Both the position numbers and the translations under genes were made by a program. A stretch of 64,000 bases of DNA, from positions 987,001 through 1,051,000 of the forward strand of contig CAJHZI010000741.1 in NCBI GenBank assembly GCA_905160935.1. Reading direction: 5' to 3'. Below, piece after piece: positions 1 to 13,200 of this stretch. The stretch is from Enchytraeus crypticus. Taxonomy: Eukaryota > Annelida > Clitellata > Enchytraeida > Enchytraeidae. Position 1 is the stretch's first letter, and each line of letters starts with the position of its first letter. The notes beneath the pieces were generated by a model. The model saw only the letters and a list, made by a program, of their open reading frames with translations. It ran no database searches and was not told the origin of the DNA.

Positions 1-949
1 AAAAATCCGATGAAACTCAGAATTATTGTTGAATGGCATTAAACAACTTCTGAATACTCACATTCGAAGTAAAAACCAAGGTAAAACCGAGCCGATAGGC
101 AGCAATTTCGTAAGTTAAACGTACAAAATATTCTATATTGGTTCTATACAATAAATCATATCAAAATACATACGAGTTTAGCATCAGCTTCACAGTATTA
201 ACTACATTACCAGACTACACTACGCACAAGTTTCTGCAGATAACATTAGCAAGCAGTATTTATATGTACACAGCTAAGAGATTCATTTTTCATTAACCAA
301 TCAATAGATCAGTCAATCAATCAATCAGTCAATCAATCAACCAATCAATAATCAATCAATCAGTCAACCAATCAATCAATCGATCGATCAACTAATCAAT
401 AAGACAACCAATCTCCACACATACAAATATTAAAGCTCTATACAATATCAATCAATCTAGCAGCCCAGAAGAGTCATAAGAGACAGAACGAGCCAGCTGC
501 TACACATAATGACTCAGCACAATAGTTTATTCACCAATCATCTACTTAAATGGACGCAAGTTTGCAACTCCTAGTAATCACAGGGCTTCTGCAATTGCAA
601 AAATATAGTGAAGGCCTCAAATGTCTAGAAACGAATTGCTAAGTACAACAACACTAATCTGAACAGTATAGGGGCACAAGACCTGCGCATATAAGCTGCT
701 TGAGCAGACTCATGTCTGTATGGCAGTGCATGCAAATCATTGCAAAGTTTAGGTAATATAGCGTAATATGTCTTCAAGTTTGAGCACCAGCAATTTAAAT
801 CCCTTCTACTTTAGATAACGTAGAGAGATTTGACCGTGTTACATAATGCCGGAATATAATTTGCAGTAAAAAAACATTTGCATAAAACTGAAATTGATTG
901 AGATTGACGAAAGGTCCTCAGGAATTATTTCAGAGCTGTTAAGTCACAG
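1..949. other. Distal 3' UTR or downstream flank of LARGE
   Basis: No coding signal seen on either strand. Contains an imperfect (AATC)n tract at about 296-405. Part of it is probably LARGE 3' UTR. Confidence 0.5.
526..531 (-). other. Candidate poly(A) signal for LARGE
   Basis: AATAAA on the minus strand about 775 nt after the LARGE stop. It is the only canonical hexamer I noticed in the first 1.3 kb. No cDNA evidence. Confidence 0.3.
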
Positions 950-1316
950 AAGCAGTTATGAGCCAGCAGCTATGTGTCAGCAGCAATGTGCCAGCTGTTA
1001 TGTGACAGAAGCAGATATGTGCCAGCAGCAATGTGCCAGCTGTTATGTGACAGAAGCAGCTGTGCCAGCTATTAAGTCGCAGAAGCAGCTAAGTGCCAGC
1101 AGCAATGTGCCAGCAGCTATATGCCAGCAACTATCTGTCAGTTGTTATGTGACAGAAGCAACTATGTGCCAGTAGCTAAGTAACCGCTGCGAAGTGATAG
1201 AAGCAGCTATGTGCCAGCAACTATGTGCCAGCAGCTATGTGCCAGCAGCTATGTCCCAGCAGCTACGTGCCAGCAGCTATGTGCCCGCAGCTATGTGCCA
1301 GCAGCTATGTATTAAC
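950..1316. repeat. 15-bp minisatellite in the LARGE 3' UTR, reaching the stop codon
   Basis: Units of GTGCCAGCAGCTAT type, with longer variants containing TGTTATGTGACAGAAGCAG. The right end overlaps the LARGE stop codon (1305-1307). Plus-strand ORFs here are repeat translation. Confidence 0.85.
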
Positions 1317-1494
1317 AGAGAGATACTTGAGAGCCCTGAGTCCATATCTACGTGTGAGATCTCGCTGGAACTCTTCCTTCAGTCTCTTCAGGCAGTGACG
1401 ATACGTGGAACTGGATCTGAACTTAGCGATGTCCAGACTAGGGGCGTGCGGCATGTGAACAATAAATGCGTTGGGTAGAACTATGAACTCGTAT
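1305..1494 (-). CDS. LARGE: LARGE last exon
   Basis: Encodes [19 protein letters not shown] through ALKYLSVNT and the TAG stop at 1307-1305. The acceptor TTGCAG/ATACGAG has a polypyrimidine tract made of GATT repeats. The stop codon itself falls in the first unit of the downstream 15-bp minisatellite, so the array apparently sets the C-terminus. Confidence 0.95.
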
Positions 1495-4400
1495 CTGCAA
1501 TCAATCAATCAAACAAGTCCACAAATCACATAAGCTTATAAATAAAGCAATCAATAAATCAAACAATTAAGCTATCAATTAATCAATCAATCAATCATAT
1601 CTATGCAATTCACTCTCCTCACAATAAACTCTATTCACTTTCTTAACAATAAATCAATCAGTAAGTTAATCGATCACATATTCAATTAGATTAAGGAGGC
1701 TATAGTTATCCGTCATTCAATCATAACAGCTTCACAATTCTACGGACAATCCACAATTCTGTCAATCAATCAATGATCATCTTAGAATTTGTCATCACAA
1801 GTTGATTTCAGGAGCAGTACATATAATTACATAACGACAAACCCTTGAGCATCGAGCTCTAAGAAGTGTGAGACTTTGTTCCAGCCAAATCCAATAAACC
1901 TCTGATCAAACGAGGCTGCAGATTTAGGCAGCACTAGGAACGGCTCGTAATCAGGAGCCCATTTAACCTGAACAGTTAATTAAAGAAAACAGAGAAATTA
2001 ATGAGTCAATCTAATTAATAAAAAGTGACCCACCTCACCATGAAATATTTTCCCCAGGATTAAATGGTAACTAGTCCATCTAACTGAGGAAGGCAACGGG
2101 AAATCACATCAGAAGCCATACTTTTTCCAAGCTATAGGCTACATAAGCTATGGGTAAGGCATAGACTTTGTGAAGGGATTAACTTGTGATCTAAGGAGTG
2201 CTCTTATGGAGCGAGAAAGCAGACCTTGAGTACAAATATGTACCTTGAACCTGCCACTTGGCAGTGCACTGAAGAAGAAGAAGAAGACTAATTAATAAAC
2301 AATTTGTTACATCTGTATGAAATATCCACTTATATTATATCTACTTCTTTATTCGTCATCATCAGAAAGGAGAAAATAAAGCACACACTATTAAAAATCA
2401 AAATCAAAATCAATGCTAACATTGTACATAAGAATAAGCAAATCAACATAAACCATCACCAGTTAGACAGATAAAAGAAAAGAAGCAATATTTTGAAATA
2501 AACGTTCACTTCAACGACATACGACGGTCTAATAGGAGATAGGCCCCTTACTATTACGGTTACGTTAGGGCCAAACGTGTTCATAATACTTGTATACTTT
2601 ACATAATAGAAACTTGTATACTTTACATAATTATAATTGAAACTTAACAACACCGACTTGAAAATGACTAGTATAAGAAGTGCATAGTTTGACAGTAGTA
2701 AAATACTATTTGATAACATTATACAGTAAATAAAATATAAATTTGCACAGGTTGTAAAAATTAGCAATTATATATCTCATTGTAATATGTTTTAGAGCAC
2801 CATATCTAGGTAGCACGTACTTCTTTCTTAAAAAATTAATTTCTAACTGTACCCTAATATGTCTGAAATCTAATTTACCTAGGCCCGCCATAATAGATTA
2901 ATCAGACTCCCATCTGATATAGTGAAAGATTGATCTAAAAGCATTACTCCAAGTGCGTTTGGGTAACAAACATAGACGCATAGAGTGAGATAGAATTAAA
3001 GAGACATACATTGTATGCAGTCGTAGCCGATCTCCAACGAGCGTAATCTGTGGCAGACTGGCCCTGTGGCCACACGTGGTATCTACAATACAATATCATA
3101 AAACACAATACAAAACAATACAATACAAAAAATTACAATATATCAACCAATCGATCCATAAACCACCACGAATCAACCTACGACCCGGTCAGTCAGTTAT
3201 TAAATCAATTAATTAATTATCCAATCAATCAAACAAAATCAATCAATGAATGATTGAATTAGTATATAAATATACGTATTTCACTATTTTACAATCACTC
3301 GGCACTATGTTGGCAACTAAGCTACGTATAGCGACAACTTGCTAGTTCTTCATGTATCCAGCCAGTACACTTGATCAAAAAGGCAACAAGCACATAAGAC
3401 GAATTTCCAGTATTCTTACCAGAAGAACAAACAGAAGTTCTTCTTGTGGGATTATTATTCCAGTTCTAATGGTATAACATTAAGCTACAGTCATAAAAGC
3501 ATCGAGTTATATTAAATACAAATGTCGTGTAATTTCTCAGCAAACATCAAACTGTTATCACATAAAACCAGTAGCTATTGTGTCATAAACATCAAACTGT
3601 TGTCACATAAACATGTAGCTAAATGTGGCCACAAACATCAACTGTTGTCAAGTAAACCTGTAGCTATTGCGACACAAACATCAAATTGTTGTCACATAAA
3701 ACTTGTTGTATTGTGTCATAAACATCAAACCGTTGTCACATTAACTAGTAGTATTGTGTCATAAACATCAAATTGTTGTCACATAAAACTAGTAGTATTG
3801 TGTCATAAACATCAGAGTGTTGTCACAAAACTAGTAGCTATTGTGCTACAAACATCAAACTGGTGTCACAAAAACTCAGCTATTGTGCTACAAACATCAA
3901 ACTATTGTCACATAAACCAGTATCTATTGTGCTACAAACATCAAACAGTTGTCACATAAACCTGCAGCTATTGTGGCACAAACATCAACCTGTTGTCACA
4001 TAAAACTGCACAATTGAGACACAAACATCAAACTATCGTGGCACTTTACTCTGCGGTTGGTTCATAGTTTTGACAGAAAGTCGCACAGACCTGAAAGTAA
4101 AGAGATCTCCCACATCGAGCATACTGATCAGCTCAGCTTTGGAAGCAGGAAAGCTGCTCTTGTAGCGCTGAGTCTCAAATGCTGGCACAACAAAAGCCTG
4201 CTAAGAACAATAAATGTACCGACACGTGTCATTTTGTTTCAAACACTTTATACGGCAAGGTTTAGACACGACGACAAGGTTAAGGATCTGAACCTTGTCG
4301 TCGTGTCAGGATCTGAACCGTGTCGTTGTAACTGAACCTTGTCATTGTGTCTGAGCTTCAGGTACATCGCCAAGGTTCAGGTACAATGATAAGGTTCAGG

Positions 4401-7205
4401 TACAATGACAAGATTCAGGTACAATAACAAGGTTCAGGTACAACGACAAGGTTCATACACAATGACAAGGTTCAGGTGTCATGACAAAGTTCAGACACAA
4501 AGACAATGTTCAGGTACAACGTACGGTATAGGCATGGCCTATTCTACGAACAGCATAGAACAGGCATGGCCTATATATCTGTACGAGCATAGAATTCTAA
4601 TATAACAAATAACAACGGAACAATAATCTGCACTCAAATCTCCCCTCATATTCCAGTATAACAACAACAACAACAACAACAAACCTTTTTCTGACTATGG
4701 GCAGCAGCAGGATTGAGCAGACTGCTGATGGACAGCTTGAGTTGCTCATACAGGTCGTACATGGGCAGGAAGTCAATGTCGCAGACAAACAGGTGGCTCG
4801 TGCGCACCTGACTCAGAGCCACGTTGCGCAGGTAATTGATCGGATAGTATTGCTGCCCACAAGAAAACAATCAATCAAATAATCGATACAGATAAATGCC
4901 GCACACAAAACATTGTTCCAATCTTACCCTGAGCTATGTTATACAAACATCTCAGAAAAAACACATCTAGAACAGTCAAGCAGTCAATCAATCAATCAGT
5001 CGATTAATAGGCAATCAACCAATTACTCAATCAACTAATCCATTGTACCATCGAACAATAACACTTAACATTTAGCATCCCATAAAATTTTATAGATCTA
5101 TGTTGTTGTTGCTGAGATTTACTGTCAAAATTTCAGCAACAACAACAACAAAAACAAGCACTATTAGACTCCCAATGTCATCGAAGGCAACAAAAAGCAG
5201 TTTAAAACTTTCAATTCATCTAAGACAACAAAGACAGCAATAAGCACTTAGAATCCATGACACATTCCCCCAATGCTTAGTAAATTAGCTTTTCAAACAA
5301 AAACAAATACATACTATAAATTTGCCTGCTATAAATTTGCCCAATTAAATATCGATTAAATATCGCTCAAAAATATATATAATTATATAAATAGATACAT
5401 AATAAATCTTTTAATATCAATTAAATATCTGCAATCAACTAGCCAAGAATGGACTTGATATAGAAATACATAATCCTATTCTCTCACCCCGTCCTTATAG
5501 ACGATGTGATATCCAATGTTAGAACGAGCTGTCAGGACTTTAGAAGAAAGAGCATAGCGCAGAAACTGCTGAGCCTCTGCGTCCGACATGTAGAGGGCGA
5601 CGCTTATTGGTCCTGACCAATGAAGTGATAGAGTCTCTAGCATCTGTTATAAAATACACAGAGCACAGATACTGTCTGACCAATGAAATGGCGGTATTTA
5701 TAGTGCTCATACGTTACAAAAAAACAGAACAGAAGAGCAGAAAGTTCTTCCCATCAATCGAAATCATAATTTCCTCTATTTCTCTGATTCTGCAGTGTCT
5801 TGGCTCTTTACGCTATAGGTCCAAAGTACATAAAAATTTCTACTTGATGATCTATTGATATAAGCAACAGTTAATCCATGGATGTTCACTATAACGTCAG
5901 CCATGTTTATGCATAAAAGTTAAAGTGATGACCTTGTGGGTTACCAACTAGTAAGCTTTGAGAAAATCAACAACAGCGAATTGTATTTAAACCTATCGGC
6001 AGCTGCACGTGTTCATATGAGAAGACTAACCCAGACAGACACATGAGAGCTTTATGACAACATCGTGATGATTTCTATGAAAGAGATCATTTGCTACAGA
6101 TTTGATGGTCTAGATTCATATTTGGCCTTTACGTACAAGTCAACTTTATTCTTCAATTTCAATTCAGCACTTCTGCCGCGAAGATCTGCGGCACTTTAAA
6201 CTGAGCAGTGAGACACATTAAAGGATTGACTGATATGCACTACCAATGAGTAGAATGGCTTTAAATTGGAAACAGCTTTAGATTGGCTGGAGCCAATGGT
6301 GATGTCGGTAAGAAGTTCGACCGCAGATCATTATTTGCGGGGTTCAAATCCTGGGCTCGCCCGTCACTGACATCGCTTTCGAGTGAGGAAACTAACATTA
6401 ACATTAGCTTTTTTAAAAACTACTAACATTTACTTCTATACAATGAATTCAATGAAACCTGCAGCCTATCGGTGCTCAGCTGGGTGATGAGAGTAACATC
6501 GATGTCAGACACGTCCCTCACATTCTCCACGCTCCTCTCCTCGGGGGTCCTCAGGGTAGAGGTGGCTAGTCCGAGGGGGGACAGGGGGGCGGGGGTGCCT
6601 GCAGCCACCCTGGGGGGAGGGGAGGGGGGTGGCCCGGCACTGGGGTCGTAATCTATGTAATAGAGATGAGTGCGATGAACAATCATTCTCTCTCTCATAA
6701 ATTCATAGCATTCGTCCATTTCTTCCTCCTCTTCTAGTCTCTGGGCAGAATCAGAGATCATATCTGCGACTGGTGATGAAATCTAAAATAAAATTCAAAT
6801 GCATCACAAAATTGTGTCTTAAGTAAATGTAGTTCTGCCCAGGTGTCAGGATGATATGACCAGAACTGTACTTCGAGACTACTTTACAAAAAGCAGATGC
6901 GATCCTCAAAATGATAATACTTGACATGAGTTAAACTAGAAATTATTCCTCTGACATAACCAACATCAAAAGGCAGTTAATGCTATACTATTAACTGTGG
7001 TTAATGGTTACCATCATATAGCAGAAACACTCAAAACAGAATGAACTATTTACCAACATATAGCAGAAACACTCAAAACAGAATGAACTAGTTACCAACA
7101 TATAGCAGAAACACTCAAAAGAGAATGAACTAGTTACCATCATACGGCAGAAACACTCAACACAGAATGAACTAGTTACCATTATATAGCAGAAACACTC
7201 AAACA

Positions 7206-7243
<38 letters not shown>

Positions 7244-10200
7244 AATTCTTTATTCGTCAACACATGACAGGAAGAAAAGCAACAGTAAACAAATCAAACA
7301 GCATAAATATTAAAAGTAGGATCAAAAATAAACCACCACCAATTACACAGTTAGAGTTACAGTTAGCCTAATTGAATCAAAATACTCACTTTAGACATTC
7401 TATTATTGAGCATAGGACAACAAACATAACAAAAATTCAATAATATTACTATAAATCAAAAAGTCAACATTGCACATAAGAGTAGGCAAATCAACATATA
7501 ATTCAAAATCAGCCACACCGACTTGAAAAAGACTTAAGAAGAAGTGCATAGTTTGACAGTAAAATATATTATTCGACAACATAATAGAGTAACAAAAGGC
7601 AAATTAAATGTCTTGCACAGGTTGTCAAAGTTAGCGATAATATGCCTAGTTGTAATATGTTTTAGAACAGCATTACAGGGTATGAACTAGTTATCACTAG
7701 AAAGAACTAGTTATCACTAGAATGAACTAGTTATCACTAGAATGAACTAGTTATCACTAGAAAGAACTAGTTATCACTAGAATGAACTAGTTATCACTAG
7801 AATGAACTAGTTATCACTAGAATGAACTAGTTATCACTAGAATGAACTAGTTATCACTAAAATGAACTAGTTATCACTAGAAAGAACTAGTTATCACTAG
7901 AATGAACTAGTTATCAGAACTGACTACCATGGAGTCAATAGAAGTTCCGTTGACCTCTGACCCCGAGCAGACAAAGAACTCCTGTCGTAGAAGATTACCG
8001 TCGTACTCGAGAAAAGTAAGGTAGAGATTTCTAAAATACTCCAAGTGCTTGATTTTGACCTTTAGCTTCTTGGGTGAGTTCCAGTGTATCACCTGATTGA
8101 TGGAAAAATAGGAGAAATATGTAACATTATTTAAATTTAAAATTAACATTATTTACATTGAACATTAACATTATTAGCATTTTAAATTAACATTATTTAC
8201 ATTAAATATTAACATTACTTACATTTAAAATAAATAAATCCTGCTGCACTGATCAGAGCGCTAGATACATTTATTTTTTTAGACTTTATCAGGAAGGAAG
8301 ATATCAGGAAACTAGAGGCATTGAAAATGTGGATATGGAGAAGAACGGAAAGAATTTGCTGGACTCAAAAGGTTATAAATGAGGAAGTTCTGGAGAGAGT
8401 TGGCACAGATAGACATTTGATAAATATATTAAGAAATAAGAAGAAGATTTGGATACGACACATTCTAAGGGGGAAAGTCTATAAAAGAGGTCATAAAAGG
8501 TAGAATGGAAGGAAAAAGAGGCAGAGGCAGGCCAAGATTGTGTATGTTAGATGATTTAAGGACCCACTCATATGTGGACATGAAGTGGAAAGCGGAAGAC
8601 AGAGAAGAGTGGAGGAGTTATATACCATGGACCAGCCAGTAGGCAGTGCACTAAGAGAGAGAGACTTTACTGGTGCTATAAAAAATATGCAAAAAGTTAC
8701 TTAAACTCTACTTAATAAAATTACATAAAAATTTAACCAATGTAAAATCAAGGTTGCATCTATCATGCATAACATCTTATTGTTATGGAAATATAAATAT
8801 TATGGCTGACATACACATTTACAAAAATATCTAAAATTAACACTTTATTTGGAAAAACTTAATGTATAGAAATCTACAAGAAAAGTGGAAGCAAAACTGA
8901 TCTCAATGGAGTAGAACATAAAAGAGATAATTAGGTGATCAAGATATAACCTTGATGCTGGAGACTTCAGTGTAACACTGCTCACTTCTTGTATTATCAC
9001 TCAGCTGAACGTTCCACTGACATGGCAGAGTGAGAACCAGGTCTGGGCGCAGCTTAATCACTGCATTTATTATGTCCTACCAACATAAGACAACAATTAA
9101 TCACTGTTTTCGTTATATTTTTGTAGCGGGATTTAGCGCAGTCGGTTAAGGGTGCGTCAATAAACGAAGTTAAGATTTGTCAAGCCCGGTTAATACAAGG
9201 ATGGAAGGCAGACCGAGTGTCGACAGCCTTAAATGCAGAATTCCCTAGGTCCACAGAGCAGAGGTTCAACATACATAACTCAGGACGTGCTCAGACGAAG
9301 TATTTCACTTCACAAAAATGAATATTTTGGCAGAGTAGAGCCTACCAGTCGGCTGAATTCCTTAAAAAAATAATTCCGGCCACACTCCATTCAATATCAC
9401 TAATAGAACCAGTGCGCATACGCTAAAAAATAACTATTTATATTTTAGCTCAGTAGTTATGACAAAGCAGAAGTAGCAGAAGTTAACTCAATTGATTACA
9501 TCTCAAACATCGATAGGATATTTAGTGGAATGTGCTGATGAGAGACACAAAACTTTAGTAGTCAATAAATCAAGTGAAGCCACAGAACCAAAATGTTGAA
9601 TATTAAAATACAAATGTTCCGCTATCATATTAATATATATCTGTTAAGTTAAATAGTGGAAAATATTAAACACTTATGCAGAAGTGTTCAACTTCTAAGA
9701 TCGCTAATAAACTAACATTCGGGCTTCTTTCTATAAAGTACTTGTATAAAACTTTATGTGCTTCAAATCAGACACGAATACAAGTGCCAGATACCTAGTG
9801 CAAAAATTAGAAAAAATTGATGCTGTAGTTGCATTATATAGATGACAGAGATACAAGAAAAATAACAATAATAAAGACTTGAAGTTAGTTTCGCCCCCTA
9901 CGGATGGCATCAAAGAGGAAACTGTGACAGAATAAAAATCTATTATACCTGATCTGCTAATGCAGTGGCCATCATGGACTCGAGTTCTTTCTCCGCTACA
10001 GTTCTCCAGGTCCGCATCCAGTCCATGGACCTCAATCTCTCCAGGTTGAGCAAAATCACTCCAGTGTTGAACCCACGACCCTAATGTCATTTGTTAAACA
10101 TAATGTTAACATAATGTTAAACATAATAGTTCCACTCATATGTAGGCATTTTTTCCTAGTTTAGATATTAATTTAAATGTAATTGTTATTTTGCTTATTA

Positions 10201-13200
10201 TTACTATTGAACTCTTTCTGTAAAGTAGTCTCGAAGACTGAGTTCACGCCACGACACTGCTATATAAGTTTTCGTTGTTAAAAATAATAATAATAATAAT
10301 AATAATAACAATAATAATAATAATAATGAGTCCTTAGTGGTCACACTCTAATTAGAGCTTTGCATAAATAAAATAATAAATTTTCAAGTACAAACTATAA
10401 CTATAACTATGTCTATTCACAGTCAATGTCTTCAATTTGAGTTCACATAGACACCACGTTATAAGTGAAAATTCTTATCAATTTCAACTACAACCAATCA
10501 CTGTTTTTTATGGTAGCTTTTCAGTAATAAATTTTAAAAAATTATAAAAAACATAAATTACTTTTCTTTTACAAATGTCAAATACATTTTCCTGAAGTGA
10601 GCACCACTCATATTTTAATAAATTATTTAATATATTATACTATTCATTTATTATTATATTATATATATTATTTAATTATTCAATATTTAAAAAATTATAT
10701 AAATATTTCTTTATTACATATCAATTACTGTACATGTATATTACACGACATTAATAACTAGGGAATCTTAAATTTGACGAGTTAAATAATAAAAAAAATT
10801 ATTTGTAAGTATCACATTACTTTATTATTAGTTTAGTTTCAGGAGCCTGAAACTAAACAGAAATAGATTTCAACACATGGAGTACACGGAGAGAAATAAA
10901 CTATAAATATCTCTTTAGTCAGAGGGACTTGCACTTTAGTTTCTAGAGAAAAGAACTGTTAGGCATACTAGAAAGTGTAAATTTAAATGTATAATTTACA
11001 ATAGGAATTATGCAGTATAAATTTCTATTTAGCTGCAGAAAGATGTGACGTACTAGAGCCGGCCAAGGTCTGTGGTTAGGCCAGAGTTTGCCCAGATACC
11101 AGTCACTCTGATTCTCTACCAAACCAAATGCCTGCAAATTAACATAACCAATGCAACAGTTAATCAATTCAAAATAAAGATGCAAAAGCTACTGACTAAA
11201 TTTATAAAGCACAAAAATATATTTTTAAATTAGTCTTCAAATAATTAATAGTCTAATAAATTACTTAATTATAAAATTACGAGACCTAATTAATTTGTCA
11301 GTAAACCATTATCCAATTTCAGTAAAAACAAAATTTCAGCTTGCATTTGAACTTCTAAATTTATTTTAAAAATTTGTCAATGAATTGGTAAAACTAGCTA
11401 TTTAACAAATTCAACACGAAAGTCATCATAAGTTCATTCACATCCCATAAACTTTGATACATTTAAAAAATGTTACATTGGCTGAGCCTGTAGCAGTTCG
11501 GTAAGTTGCCCGACTGTGGATCAGTAAGTGCAAGGTTCAAAGCCAGTGCTCTCCAGGTCACAGATATAATTTCGTGTAGAAAATTGACGCTCACGTCTTT
11601 CATTAAAGCACTAGGTGTAGCGAGACATAATATGATCCAGGTCACCCACAGAGATCTCTTAGTTAAATGTTGTCTTGTGCAGTATAGATATATTTTATAT
11701 TATATTTCAATTACTCTTTCTGCTATACTGTTGAGGTTTGAGTATGGGCGGTTACGCCTGAATTAAATTAATCTATAATTAAAAAAGAAAATGATTAATG
11801 CAATACAGGATGATATTCTCGAACACATTTTCTACAGGGCGATCCTTGGCAATCACGATATTTCAATGAGGCTCTGACAATGAAGAGTTAAACAAAGAAT
11901 CAAACAATCAATAAGAATTTAACGTCCGGTTCCTCGCCATAAGGCAATGTCAGCGACGTCTCTTGCAGACTCTACACAAATAGGCGCCAAAGCACCACAC
12001 GATGACGACTGAGTACACAGAGACCACAAGAGAAAACGAGATCAAAACAGAGCAAGTCCAAGATCCAAACATTTAAAGTATTGAATTTTTTATTTCATTC
12101 AACCTGCTGTGCAGAAAATTTTCTAAACAGTTTCCATAATTCCCCGATATCAGTTGCAAACACCGTGTCTGTGTCCAGCACTATGACCTACAGTAAACAA
12201 CATGTGAAATGTAATATAGTACAACAAAATAGAGCTAAATAAAATACAATATAAAACTATACATTGCTATGATAATAAAATACAATATAAAACTATACAT
12301 TGCTATGATAATATGAGTCAGAAGTGAACACAAAGGGTGCAAAGGAAAGACAGCAAAGATTGCATCATAGTAGAAAAGGAAAACAATAGGAAAATTTATT
12401 TGAAAAGATTATAAAATTAACCAAATCATCAAATATACCAAATGACTAGACCAGGCTAGTTGAATGATGGCTAATAAATGCTAGGAGGATTAATAGAAAG
12501 ATTAGATTTAAAGGTTGATAAATTTGTGGGTAATTTGTCCATACTTGTTGGAATACTGATCGATCAACGGCAAAATGAGAAGACGATTCGACAGAATCTA
12601 TAACTTTGAGAGATGTGAAAGGCAATCAAACCTTGCTGAGTTGATTGGACAGAGTGCTTGGCAGCAGTAGCTTCATCAGCCCGTACACACCGCTATAATG
12701 CTTGTTAGGAATCCACGATACCTCTGCCTAGTCACACATCATAGTCATATGACTATTATTTACACACGTAACAAGCATGATACCTCCGCCTAGTCACAAA
12801 GACTATTACTTATACACGTAACAAGATTCAAGATACTGAGTCAAGTCATACATTACATTCGTAGAGTATATTCATTGTAAACTCATAACTACATTAGCAT
12901 AAACTATGGCGTTATGCCAGATGGTCATTAGGTTCCTCTTGAATCTGCCAGGTATTTAAGTGCTTTATATAAAGTACAATGGAACTTGTATTTTTTATTC
13001 AATACACAAAATAAGTTTGATTAATTGATATTATTTATTAATTTGATTAATAATGTACATTGTTTGCTTATTTTAAAACTTGTTTCTAAATCTTTCTATC
13101 TGCATTTATGTATATACATGGATATATGTTCTATATACATGGATTGCATAGACAGTTAAAAATTGCCAGAATGATTCTTGGCAGACTTAGCACTTACCTT

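Noticed and set aside
5607..5858. Plus-strand 83-aa ORF
   Set aside because: Antisense to LARGE exon 13 and intron 12.
6275..6415. Functional tRNA gene
   Set aside because: A and B boxes are present, but no cloverleaf with a proper acceptor stem was seen, and the same tail is shared by several copies. It is a SINE.
7676..7918. Array as a further splice-site-containing minisatellite (LARGE exon 11 donor)
   Set aside because: It stops about 10 nt from the GT, and the unit has no convincing copy of the donor or exon end. Kept only as a neighbouring array.
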